Positions 1 through 7,558 of a stretch of 64,000 nucleotides of DNA are shown here, piece after piece. Position numbers and translations under genes: made by a program. The DNA is from Magnetococcales bacterium (GTDB lineage: Bacteria; Pseudomonadota; Magnetococcia; Magnetococcales; UBA8363): positions 1 through 64,000 of the forward strand of contig JADGCV010000008.1 in NCBI GenBank assembly GCA_015228815.1, written 5' to 3'. The notes beneath the pieces are model-generated. The model was not told the origin of the DNA. It ran no database searches and saw only the letters and a list, made by a program, of their open reading frames with translations. Within the stretch, counting starts at the first letter, position 1, and each line of letters opens with the position of its first letter.

Positions 1-9
1 CGGGTCCAT

Positions 10-137
10 TTATTGAAAGAAAAACACGCGCCCTTTCACCCGAAGCAAGATTCCCGCAAAAGACGCTCCGAGGCTTCGCCCCGGACCCCACCAGGGGCTT
101 TGCCCCTGGACCCCACCAGGGGGATAATCCCCCTGGA
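10..137. repeat. Truncated palindromic element plus two tandem hairpins
   Basis: Bases 10-57 carry the TATTGAAAG end and the CACGCGCC/CACCCGAAG core of the palindrome family found at five other places in the window, with the G-rich terminator arm deleted between them. Next come two near-perfect hairpins: 91-109 (arms CCAGGGGC/GCCCCTGG) and 116-136 (arms CCAGGGGG/CCCCCTGG), each introduced by GGACCCCA. They sit directly upstream of the next gene's ribosome binding site, so they could attenuate or terminate upstream transcription. That role is inferred. Confidence 0.6.
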
Positions 138-168
138 CCCGTATTATTCTTTTTGGAGCCACACTTTC

Positions 169-1032
169 GTGTCCAATGACCAAACCGCCCGCGACAAAGC
201 CCTGGCCCTGGACGAAGAGTTCCGCGACATCCCCCAGGAAGTACGCAACGTCCTGCATCCGGTACGGATGACAGGCGCGGAACACTTTCAATTCCGTTGC
301 CATCCCGGCATCGATTGTTTCAATGCCTGTTGTCGCAATATTGAAATCATCCTGACCCCCTATGATCTGATCCGGATCCGCCGCCGTTTGGGGCTTGATG
401 TGGAAAGTTTTCTCTTTCAATACGCCACCCCGTTCACCCTGACCAAGGGACAGTTGCCAGTACCCTTGATCCGGATGGATCCCAAGACCGGGCAATGCCC
501 CTTCAATGGACCGGAAGGATGCAACATCTACAGCGACCGTCCCGTCGCCTGCCGTTACTACCCCATCGGCATGGCGCTGATGCACAAACAGGAGACAACA
601 AACGAGGATGAGTTTTTCTTTCTCATCAAGGAAGAGTTCTGTCACGGTCATCGTGAATCCAGGGATTGGACCATCCAGGAATGGCGGGCGGATCAGGGAT
701 CGGATGGTTATGACATCCAAAACCGGGGATGGATGGAATTCATCCTCAAACGGCGTTCCGCGGGTGATGGCGTTGCCACAGCCTTGCAACTTTCGGAATT
801 CTTCTATATGGCCAGCACCAACCCGGATGCCTTTCGCCGGTTCGTGTTCGATTCCAGTTTTCTCAAACGGTTTGAAGTGGATCCCGAAACGGAACGGTCG
901 ATCCGGGAAGACGACCTGGCCCTGACCGATTTTGCCTTTTCCTGGCTCAAGAGTGTTCTTTTCGGCGACGATGCGGTCAAGGTCAAACCCGATGCCATAC
1001 AAGAACTCAAGAAAAAGAAAAACAAACCGTAA
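169..1032 (+). CDS. YkgJ-type CxxxCxxCC cluster protein
   Basis: Member of the YkgJ/UPF0153 family, whose clustered cysteines are thought to bind zinc or an iron-sulfur centre; the reaction is unknown. Near the N-terminus it has CHPGIDCFNACC, followed by a conserved 'ILTPYDLIRIRRRLG' segment; further Cys lie in FNGPEGCNIY and RPVACRYYP, matching the spaced Cys of the family. I chose the GTG at 169 because GGAG lies at 155-158 with good spacing. The frame stays open upstream to 13, but that part is translated repeat sequence. The product is about 287 residues, soluble, without a signal peptide. The family is often annotated 'Fe-S oxidoreductase', which is unproven. Confidence 0.75.
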   Translation: MSNDQTARDKALALDEEFRDIPQEVRNVLHPVRMTGAEHFQFRCHPGIDCFNACCRNIEIILTPYDLIRIRRRLGLDVESFLFQYATPFTLTKGQLPVPLIRMDPKTGQCPFNGPEGCNIYSDRPVACRYYPIGMALMHKQETTNEDEFFFLIKEEFCHGHRESRDWTIQEWRADQGSDGYDIQNRGWMEFILKRRSAGDGVATALQLSEFFYMASTNPDAFRRFVFDSSFLKRFEVDPETERSIREDDLALTDFAFSWLKSVLFGDDAVKVKPDAIQELKKKKNKP

Positions 1033-1156
1033 ACTGGCTCAACATGGAGTTGCCCTCGAAAGTCATGTACCGTGTCACCGAAACAACAGGAACACAGGAA
1101 CGAGGAACGTTTGTCCCAGAAGGTTTTGTTTTCTTGATGCCGCCAGAGTTTTTCCC

Positions 1157-1591
1157 ATGCTGATCCGTCCCAGTGGTCTCTTCATCGACGGTCACCGGAT
1201 ATTGACCCTGCGTTATGCCTACCATGGTCACGACCGTTTTAATCTTCCCGGCGGCGGACAGGAGGGAAAGGAAACCGTGATCGATACCCTCCATCGTGAG
1301 TTTCTGGAAGAACTCGGAGTCAACATTGGGGTGGGAGACCTGCTGTTTACCTGCGAAACCCTGGTTCAGGAACGCCACCTGCTGCACCTTGTCTTTCAAA
1401 TCACCCGCATCTCCGGAATCCCCCATTGCATCCCCACCGCCACCAGCGCCCACGATGTAGCTTGGCTTCCCATCCAGGAGCTGTCCCGCGATACCCTTTA
1501 TCCCGCCATTGGACCTGAGATCAGGTCATCCCTTCTCCCCGAAAAACGTCATCCGGTCCATTTGGGACGACTGGTCCAATCCTGGTTCTGA
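1157..1591 (+). CDS. NUDIX hydrolase
   Basis: NUDIX pyrophosphohydrolase of about 144 residues, expected to cleave a nucleoside diphosphate linked to another moiety. The Nudix box is complete: GGGQEGKETVIDTLHREF followed by LEELG fits Gx5Ex7REUxEExGU. The ATG at 1157 (MLIRPSGLFIDG) starts right at the beta-strand that opens the fold. The frame is open further upstream, but that part has no domain character and overlaps the preceding gene. No strong Shine-Dalgarno sequence is visible, so translation may be coupled to the gene ending at 1032. The substrate cannot be told from sequence. Confidence 0.8.
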   Translation: MLIRPSGLFIDGHRILTLRYAYHGHDRFNLPGGGQEGKETVIDTLHREFLEELGVNIGVGDLLFTCETLVQERHLLHLVFQITRISGIPHCIPTATSAHDVAWLPIQELSRDTLYPAIGPEIRSSLLPEKRHPVHLGRLVQSWF

Positions 1592-2174
1592 TTCCGCTTC
1601 CTGCACATCGAATCCTGCCTCCCTCATGCCAGGAATCGGGTAAAATCCGACTTCAATCCCCTCTTTCCCGGCTTCATTTTTCTTCATAAAAAAATACGAT
1701 AACAAATCAATAAAATTTTCATTTTGCTTTTTTTTCCGCCATCATTCAATTAACGCAATCCAGAATTGTAAAATCCACGTTAAAGCCGTGCCACGTCCAA
1801 ACCATCACAAACGGATGCGATTTTCTTAACATTTTGTAATTTCGTGTAAAAAACTGACCCATCCCTGGAAACGCCATGCCTTGGGGAAGGAATGGATTTG
1901 AAATGAAGAAAAATACATGAGAAATAATGAGAAGAGATCATCAGCATATGATCGACTTCTTAAATTTATAGTGTCAAATATAGGATTGACTTATCCCCGG
2001 TTCATCATCTATTCATCAAACACTATAGGATCCAGATGGGAAATAGTGAGCGGACTTCATTGACTTGAAATGATTTTATGAAAGTGACCGCCAGTACCGT
2101 CACCACGGTGGAAAGAAGGAAGACGGGACAGGGGTCGTAACCGAATCGGCGCACCATGCACTCTGGAGGAAACC
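1592..2174. promoter_or_regulatory. AT-rich intergenic region upstream of sulfur cluster
   Basis: This 583-base gap is clearly more AT-rich than its neighbours and has no credible gene. The inverted repeat TATAGTGT (1967-1974) / ACACTATA (2020-2027) brackets a possible -35 box TTGACT at 1986-1991; the matching -10 is weak. The arrangement would suit an operator-flanked promoter for the DUF302/cytochrome/FccB operon, but it rests on motif reading alone. Confidence 0.3.
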
Positions 2175-2756
2175 ATGGCGGTAATCAGAAACATTTTTGC
2201 GATGTTGGGTTTGGTGACCTTGTTGGGAGGGGCCTACGCCTTTGTCCGCATCGCCCCGATCATGGCCGAATTCGACCCTGGGTACATGGAAATCTATCAG
2301 GATTTTGCCACCAAGCTGTTGACCACGAAAGATCCGGGCGAAGCGATGATGTGGACGGTTCCCGTCGAGGATCCGGCGCTGAAGGTGGAAGATGTCAAGG
2401 AATCGCTCAAGAGTCTGGCTGTCCAGAATAATTTTCTCTTTGTCGGTGAATCGCTTTTCTACAAGCAGGTGGAAGCGGTCACGGGACAACCGTATCGGCA
2501 TATCTCCTTCTTGAGTTTTTGCGATGCCAAGGTGGGCAAGATGATGGCTGATTACAGGAACGCCTATACAGGTTTCATGCCGTGCCGCATCTCGGTCGTC
2601 GAAGACAAGAATGGCAAACTTTGGCTTTATTCCATGAACCTGGACATGATGATCCATGGCGGAAAAAAGCTGCCGGATGAATTGAGAAACGAGGCTTTGC
2701 GGGTTCGCAACGTCATTTGGAAGATGCTGCATGGAGCGGCAAAGGGTGAATTTTAA
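2175..2756 (+). CDS. DUF302 domain membrane-anchored protein
   Basis: A 193-residue protein with one N-terminal hydrophobic segment (about residues 5-24) and a C-terminal DUF302 domain (FLSFCDAKVGKMM ... MPCRISVVED ... YSMNLDMMIHGG). DUF302 proteins often accompany sulfur-oxidation genes; their biochemical role is unresolved. The anchor places the domain in the periplasm or on the membrane. A clear ribosome binding site (TGGAGGA, 2164-2170) precedes the ATG. It is the first gene of a run with the dihaem cytochrome and FccB, so a role in sulfide or polysulfide handling is likely by context only. Confidence 0.75.
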   Translation: MAVIRNIFAMLGLVTLLGGAYAFVRIAPIMAEFDPGYMEIYQDFATKLLTTKDPGEAMMWTVPVEDPALKVEDVKESLKSLAVQNNFLFVGESLFYKQVEAVTGQPYRHISFLSFCDAKVGKMMADYRNAYTGFMPCRISVVEDKNGKLWLYSMNLDMMIHGGKKLPDELRNEALRVRNVIWKMLHGAAKGEF

Positions 2757-2852
2757 TCAGGCTTTCAGGGTGGGGAGCGGAGGAGGATCTGTTTTCTCTC
2801 CGTGGGGATCATCGACAATCGGGTTTCATCAAAGGTGTCATTGGAGGAAATT

Positions 2853-3485
2853 ATGCATCGAAAAAAAGTCCACATGCTGGCACTGGTCAGCGGGATCATG
2901 GCGGGAGGTTTTCTGATGGGGACGACCGCTTCGGCTGCCGAAGGGGGCGCGACCGCCGCCATGTTGGCCAATACCTGTGCCGGATGCCATGGCACGGATG
3001 GAATCTCCGGGGGCCCATCGATGCCGACCATCGCCGGATTTCCCGCGAATCATCTTAAAACCCTCATGGGTGAGTTCAAGGATGGGACCCGTCCTTCGAC
3101 GATCATGGGACGTCTGGCCAAGGGTTATTCCACCGAGGAAATCGCCCTGATTGCCGACTTTTTCTCCAAGAAGAAATGGGCAAGCGCACAAAGCCACGCC
3201 AATTCCAAACACGCAACCGCCATCGACCCCGCCCTGGCCGCCAAGGGTGAAAAGGTGACCGCCGATGCCAAATGCGACAAGTGTCATGAAGACGCCGGCG
3301 CCTTCCAGGACGAAGATACCCCCCGGGTCGCCGGACAATGGCTCGATTACCTGATCATCAAGATGCAGGATTACAAGAATCCGGCGATGAAGGTTCCGCA
3401 AGAGAAAAAGATGGAAACGGCCATGGAGAAACTTTCCCTGGAAGATCTGATCGCCGTTTCCCACTTTTACGCCTCCAAGAAGTAA
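2853..3485 (+). CDS. fccA: Dihaem cytochrome c, FccA-like subunit
   Basis: Periplasmic cytochrome c of 210 residues with a signal peptide (cleavage near ASAAEGG) and two haem-binding motifs: CAGCH at residues 42-46 and CDKCH at 141-145. Conserved GGPSMPTIAGF and TPRVAGQW segments place it with c4/FccA-type dihaem cytochromes. The next gene encodes FccB, so it is most likely the electron-accepting subunit of flavocytochrome c sulfide dehydrogenase. The ATG at 2853 has TTGGAGGA upstream; an in-frame start at 2802 would put extra residues before the signal peptide. It might instead be an independent c4-type carrier. Confidence 0.8.
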   Translation: MHRKKVHMLALVSGIMAGGFLMGTTASAAEGGATAAMLANTCAGCHGTDGISGGPSMPTIAGFPANHLKTLMGEFKDGTRPSTIMGRLAKGYSTEEIALIADFFSKKKWASAQSHANSKHATAIDPALAAKGEKVTADAKCDKCHEDAGAFQDEDTPRVAGQWLDYLIIKMQDYKNPAMKVPQEKKMETAMEKLSLEDLIAVSHFYASKK

Positions 3486-3508
3486 CCGGTCGAGAGGAGA
3501 GGATTGTC

Positions 3509-4795
3509 ATGTCGATGTTGAATCGTAGAACCTTCGTCAAACTGTCCGGCGCCGCGGCCCTGGTAGGGCTCTCCGGCACGACGGTCTCCCGTACCGGATT
3601 TGCCGCCGACAAGGGACGGGTGGTGGTCATCGGTGGCGGCTATGGTGGTTCCATTGTCGCCAAGTATATTCGCATGGCCGACCCCGCCATCGAGGTTACC
3701 CTGATCGAACGGAACCCCAACTATTATTCCTGCCCGCTCTCCAACTGGGTCGTCGCCGGTTTCCGCGACATCGAGGTCCAGAAATGGGGCTACGAGGGAT
3801 TGAAAAACCATGGGGTCAAAGTGGTCCATGAAGAGGCCACCGAAATCGATCCCGCCACCAAGACGGTCACCACCAAGGGGGGAACGAAGTTCAAGTATGA
3901 TCGCCTGGTCGTCAGCCCTGGAGTCGGTTTCAAGCCGGTCGAGGGCTATGATGCCGAAGCGCTCGAAAAAATGCCCCATGCCTGGAATGCGGGTCCACAG
4001 ACCGTCCTCCTCAACAAGCAGTTGTCGGCGATGCGCGATGGCGATCCCTTCATCATGATCGCCCCCCCCGACCCGTTCCGCTGCCCCCCCGGACCCTACG
4101 AACGGGCCAGCCTCGTTGCCCACTTCCTGATGAAGAACAAACCCAAATCAAAGGTGCTCATCCTTGATCCCAAGGACAAGTTTTCCAAGATGGGTCTGTT
4201 CACGGCAGGGTGGACCAAGTTGTACGGCTACGGCACCGACAAGAGCAAGATCGAACTGGTTCCCGGCGGCGAAGGGGGCAAGGTGACCCGGGTCGATGCC
4301 AAAACCATGACCGTCTATACCGAAATGTCGGAATTCAAATCGAGTTGCATCAACGTCATTCCGCCACAGAAAGCCAATGCCATCGCCGAAGCGGCCAAAT
4401 TGACCGATGAATCGGGCTGGTGTCCCATCAACTTCGATACGTTCGAATCGAAACTGCACAAGGACATCCACGTCATCGGTGACGCGAGCGCCGCCACCGG
4501 ACTGCCCAAGTCGGGCTATGCCGCCAACTCCGAAGCCAAGGTCTGCGCCGCCGCCATCGTCGCCCTCCTCAACGGACAGAAACCGGGCGAACCTTCCTTT
4601 GTCAATACCTGCTACAGCATGCTGAGCCCGACCTACGGAATCTCGGTCGCGGCTGTGTACAAATTGCAGGAAGGAAAAATCAAGGAGGTGGGTGGAGGTC
4701 TGTCCGCCGCCGATGCGTCCGATGCCGTCCGGCAGCAGGAAGCCCTCTACAATGAAAGCTGGTATCAGAGCATCATGGCCGATACCTTTTCCTGA
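3509..4795 (+). CDS. fccB: Flavocytochrome c sulfide dehydrogenase flavoprotein
   Basis: FAD-dependent oxidoreductase of 428 residues, the FccB/SoxF type that oxidises sulfide to sulfur or polysulfide and passes electrons to a c-type cytochrome in the periplasm. It has a Tat signal (NRRTFVKLSG) followed by the dinucleotide-binding motif VVVIGGGYGG, the conserved NPNYYSCPLSNWVVAG, the cysteine segment FRCPPGPYERASL, and HVIGDASAATGLPKSGYAAN near the C-terminus. The ATG at 3509 follows GAGAGGAGAGG. The frame is open upstream into fccA, but the Tat motif fixes the start. A perfect terminator at 4839 closes the DUF302-fccA-fccB unit. Confidence 0.9.
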   Translation: MSMLNRRTFVKLSGAAALVGLSGTTVSRTGFAADKGRVVVIGGGYGGSIVAKYIRMADPAIEVTLIERNPNYYSCPLSNWVVAGFRDIEVQKWGYEGLKNHGVKVVHEEATEIDPATKTVTTKGGTKFKYDRLVVSPGVGFKPVEGYDAEALEKMPHAWNAGPQTVLLNKQLSAMRDGDPFIMIAPPDPFRCPPGPYERASLVAHFLMKNKPKSKVLILDPKDKFSKMGLFTAGWTKLYGYGTDKSKIELVPGGEGGKVTRVDAKTMTVYTEMSEFKSSCINVIPPQKANAIAEAAKLTDESGWCPINFDTFESKLHKDIHVIGDASAATGLPKSGYAANSEAKVCAAAIVALLNGQKPGEPSFVNTCYSMLSPTYGISVAAVYKLQEGKIKEVGGGLSAADASDAVRQQEALYNESWYQSIMADTFS

Positions 4796-4838
4796 TGCTT
4801 CCCCGGTTGCATGGATCGGGAAACATCCGCTGATCGAC

Positions 4839-4873
4839 GGGCGGGGTCGTGTTCATGCCCCGCCCTTTTTTTT
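4839..4873 (+). terminator. Rho-independent terminator after fccB
   Basis: Perfect 8-bp stem GGGCGGGG (4839-4846) / CCCCGCCC (4858-4865), 11-base loop, followed by a run of T. It lies 44 bases after the fccB stop codon. Confidence 0.9.
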
Positions 4874-5085
4874 CCAAAGTTCCGTCGATTCACCGCAAAA
4901 CCATCCACAGGTTCACCGATGACCTCCGCGTTTACCTTTTTTTGCCGTCAATCGCCTTCGGTTCCAAAGAGTTTGTCCTTGCCATTGGCCTGGGGCATTG
5001 TGTACGCTCACGGCGATTGAGGAAATATTTCAGGATCATTCGATTGAACCAATTCGCGACTTTTTTCCACGAGGATTAACAAACC

Positions 5086-5766
5086 ATGGGATTGATCAAA
5101 AATCTTTGGGCACTGCTGAGCCGTCCCCATCAAAAAATTGCCTTGGGTCTCCTTCTGGGCGTCGGTTTCCTGGGAGGAGTCGTTTTTTTCCTGGTTTTTC
5201 ATTTCACCATGAATGCCACCAACAGCATGGATATCTGCATTTCGTGCCATGAGATGGACGGGGTCTACGAGGAATACAAGGAAAGCAAGCACTACACGAG
5301 CCGGTCGGGGGTTCGCGCCACCTGTTCCGACTGCCATGTCCCCAATGGCAAAACCTTTGGCGACTACATCGACAAATTTCTCGCCAAACTGACCATCGGT
5401 TCCAAGGATATTTATCATCATCTGATCGGTACCTATCCCACCCGCGAGGCCTTCGAGAAAGATCGCTGGCATCTGGCGCAGAATGTGTTGGCGAACATGA
5501 GGGAACGGGATTCCAAGGAATGCCGCCACTGTCACTCGTTTGACGCCATGGACATGGAGGAACAGGAAAAATCGGCGGCGCGCAAGCACAAGAGGGTCAT
5601 GGAAAGCGCCGACAAGACCTGTGTCGATTGCCATTCCGGCATTGTACACAAGGAACCCAAGGAACCTGAAAAGGAAAAACCAACGGAAAAAACCCCGGAC
5701 AAACCGGAGGTCAAATCCGAAACCTCTCCGGCACAGGCCGCCGATTCCGGCTCGGGATCCAAATGA
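5086..5766 (+). CDS. NapC/NirT-type tetrahaem cytochrome c
   Basis: 226-residue membrane-anchored multihaem cytochrome. One N-terminal helix (about 18-40) is followed by four CxxCH motifs: CISCH (51), CSDCH (80), CRHCH (146) and CVDCH (179), the spacing of NapC/NirT quinol dehydrogenases that link the quinone pool to periplasmic redox partners. The last 40 residues are a charged, Pro/Lys/Glu-rich tail without haem. Standing between fccAB and soxYZ, it may pass electrons between the membrane and the periplasmic sulfur enzymes; the direction of flow is not visible. No nap, nrf or other reductase gene is nearby. Confidence 0.85.
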   Translation: MGLIKNLWALLSRPHQKIALGLLLGVGFLGGVVFFLVFHFTMNATNSMDICISCHEMDGVYEEYKESKHYTSRSGVRATCSDCHVPNGKTFGDYIDKFLAKLTIGSKDIYHHLIGTYPTREAFEKDRWHLAQNVLANMRERDSKECRHCHSFDAMDMEEQEKSAARKHKRVMESADKTCVDCHSGIVHKEPKEPEKEKPTEKTPDKPEVKSETSPAQAADSGSGSK

Positions 5767-5925
5767 TGCCGAACGCTGCCGTGGCATGTCTGGAGGTGGT
5801 TGTTTCGATCGGTCCTTAAGGTTTGGAGTACTTCTTCAAATCCCAAACTCATTTGGATGATGGACGGACGGATCGCGATCATACCGACGATGCGATTGAT
5901 TCTTAACTCTTTTGGAGAGCCGAGC

Positions 5926-6402
5926 ATGGAAAACAAGGATATTCTGGCGATGAACCGCAGGGGATTTTTCCGGTCCGTTGGCGCGGCAGGGGTTGCCGCG
6001 GCCATGGGCGGGACCTTGGCGGGTCTTCCGAAAAATGCCTCAGCCAATATCGACGCCCTGATCGCGGAACAGGTTGGCCCGGGGACCGTTACCATGGACA
6101 AGGTTGTTGTCGATACCCCGGACAAAGCGGAAAACGGCGCCATGGTACGGGTTCCCATTGTCGTCAACCACCCCATGGAAGCCAACAACTACATCGAAAA
6201 AGTGTTTGTCTTCGTCGATGACAATCCCAAACCGTTTGTCGCCAGCTACGCCTTCATTCCCGAAAGCGGTCAGGTCAACGTCGAATTTCGGCTGAAAATG
6301 GCCAAGACCTCCACCCTTCGCGTCGTTGCCAAAAGCAATACCGGTTCTCTCTACGGCTTTGCCAAAAAGGTCGAGGTCGCCGAGGGGGGCTGCGCCGGTT
6401 GA
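5926..6402 (+). CDS. soxY: Sulfur carrier protein SoxY
   Basis: 158-residue periplasmic SoxY, which carries sulfur intermediates covalently on a C-terminal cysteine. The Tat signal NRRGFFRSVG is present, and the mature Ig-like fold shows VRVPIVVNHPMEANNYI. The swinging arm ends GGCAG (Cys156) rather than the usual GGCGG. The ATG at 5926 is preceded by TTTGGAGAG. soxZ follows 56 bases later. soxB, soxAX and soxCD are absent here, so the carrier probably works with other enzymes or with Sox proteins coded elsewhere. Confidence 0.9.
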   Translation: MENKDILAMNRRGFFRSVGAAGVAAAMGGTLAGLPKNASANIDALIAEQVGPGTVTMDKVVVDTPDKAENGAMVRVPIVVNHPMEANNYIEKVFVFVDDNPKPFVASYAFIPESGQVNVEFRLKMAKTSTLRVVAKSNTGSLYGFAKKVEVAEGGCAG

Positions 6403-6458
6403 CCGGCACATGAATCCATCCTGACCATCGAATTCACTACCGTATTGGAGGACCCATC

Positions 6459-6791
6459 ATGACCATCGGCAGCCCAAAAGTTCGCGTACCCAAGGACCCC
6501 GTGAAAAAAGGGGATCTGGTGATCATCAAGACCATGATCCAACATCCCATGGAAAGCGGCTTGCGCAAGGACAAGGATTCAGGCGAAGTCATTCCGGCGC
6601 ACCACATCGTCAGCGTCAAAGCGGTCTACGGCGGAAAGACCGTCCTGGATGCCGTCTGGACCGGCGCCGTCTCCAAGAACCCCTATTTGGGCTTTCATCT
6701 GAAAGCCGACAAGACCGGTCCGGTCGAAGTCATTTGGAAGGATGACAAGGGGCAGGAATTCAAGGCATCCGAAACCATCACCGTCGCCTGA
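6459..6791 (+). CDS. soxZ: SoxZ, partner of SoxY
   Basis: 110-residue SoxZ, the Ig-like partner that forms the SoxYZ heterodimer in the periplasm. It shows the typical opening IGSPKVRVPKD, the IQHPMESGLRKD segment and a C-terminal half ending KASETITVA. Like other SoxZ proteins it lacks its own signal peptide and would be exported by hitch-hiking with Tat-dependent SoxY. A GGAGG at 6448-6452 precedes the ATG. Confidence 0.92.
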   Translation: MTIGSPKVRVPKDPVKKGDLVIIKTMIQHPMESGLRKDKDSGEVIPAHHIVSVKAVYGGKTVLDAVWTGAVSKNPYLGFHLKADKTGPVEVIWKDDKGQEFKASETITVA

Positions 6792-6866
6792 TCACAAGCA
6801 CGGTAAAAAGAGAAGCTCTTGGCGCCATGAATCACATCCATGGTCGCCAAAACCTTCAAACAGATG

Positions 6867-6888
6867 CCGGGGGAGAACTCTCCCCCGG
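6867..6888 (+). terminator. Perfect hairpin after soxZ
   Basis: A 9-bp perfect stem CCGGGGGAG (6867-6875) / CTCCCCCGG (6880-6888) with a 4-base loop lies 76 bases after soxZ. There is no T-run, so it may protect the 3' end or pause transcription rather than act as a classic intrinsic terminator. Confidence 0.4.
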
Positions 6889-7054
6889 TCCCGCGCAAAA
6901 GTCACACCTCGCAATAACGGTCATGCGCGACCCGCCTCGTGATGGTCGATCGTCTCCCCTTCTCGTCCAATCCATAAAAGTATTGCATAAATGTTTGTCG
7001 TTGCTGTAAGATGCGCAATCGTTTCAACGCTTTCAACCTGATCCAGGTCATCAC

Positions 7055-7339
7055 ATGTCTCTCACAAAACTCGACTTGGCCAATGCCGTATACCGCAACC
7101 TTGGTCTGTCCCGTTCGGACGCCGCCATCATGGTCGATGAAGTCTTCGAATTGATCCGACACCAACTGGAATCAGGTGAGACCGTCAAACTTCCGGGATT
7201 TGGCAATTTTCAGGTACGACAAAAAAACGCACGACGGGGCAGAAATCCAAAGTCGGGGGAAGAGGTCGAAATTTCGGCGCGCAAGGTCGTCACTTTCAAA
7301 CCATCCGCCATTCTTCGCAAGAGGGTCAACAACGCTTGA
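7055..7339 (+). CDS. ihfA: Integration host factor alpha subunit
   Basis: 94-residue HU/IHF-family DNA-bending protein. It matches IHF alpha closely: LTKLDLANAVYRNLGLSR at the start, the GETVKLPGFGNFQVR beta-arm entry, the RNPKSGEEVEISARKVVTF arm with the conserved RNP tip, and KPSAILRKRVN at the end. IHF binds and bends DNA for sigma-54 promoters, recombination and replication. The gene stands alone rather than in the usual pheT-ihfA-merR context. HU is less likely because of the IHF-type opening and tail. Confidence 0.85.
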   Translation: MSLTKLDLANAVYRNLGLSRSDAAIMVDEVFELIRHQLESGETVKLPGFGNFQVRQKNARRGRNPKSGEEVEISARKVVTFKPSAILRKRVNNA

Positions 7340-7369
7340 TCCTGTCCAGGACTTGTTTCATGGACGGCA

Positions 7370-7402
7370 TTTTTTTTTGCGCGGAAGATGCGCAAAAAAA
7401 AA
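7370..7402. terminator. Symmetrical hairpin after ihfA
   Basis: T9-GCGC (7370-7382), a 7-base loop, then GCGC-A9 (7390-7402). The stem is 13 bp and its T and A tracts are mutually paired, so it can act on either strand. It lies 30 bases after ihfA and opposes the minus-strand gene beyond. Confidence 0.6.
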
Positions 7403-7430
7403 TCCCAAGGATGACATAAGATTGATTTTC

Positions 7431-7558
7431 CACGCGCCATTTTACCCGAAGCGAATTTCTGCGGTTTTTGCGAAAATTTGCTTCGGGTGAAATGGCGCGT
7501 GAAAAAAAAATCAAAACCCTGGGGGCAATCCCCAAGACCCCTTTTTTCTTTCAATAAT
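7431..7558. repeat. Palindromic element, one arm plus core
   Basis: Core inverted repeat 7431-7458 / 7474-7501: 28-base arms starting CACGCGCCATTT, with only two G-T type mismatches. It is followed by the right-hand arm 7511-7558 (CAAAACCCTGGGGGCAATCC ... CTTTCAATAAT). The outer end touches the stop codon of the minus-strand gene that ends at 7559. The arm contains a CCTGGGGG hairpin and a T6 run, suitable as a terminator for that gene or for ihfA. Confidence 0.8.

Noticed and set aside
13-168. N-terminal extension of the first gene back to position 13
   Set aside because: The extension translates repeat DNA and two hairpins; a GTG with a good ribosome binding site at 169 precedes the conserved domain.
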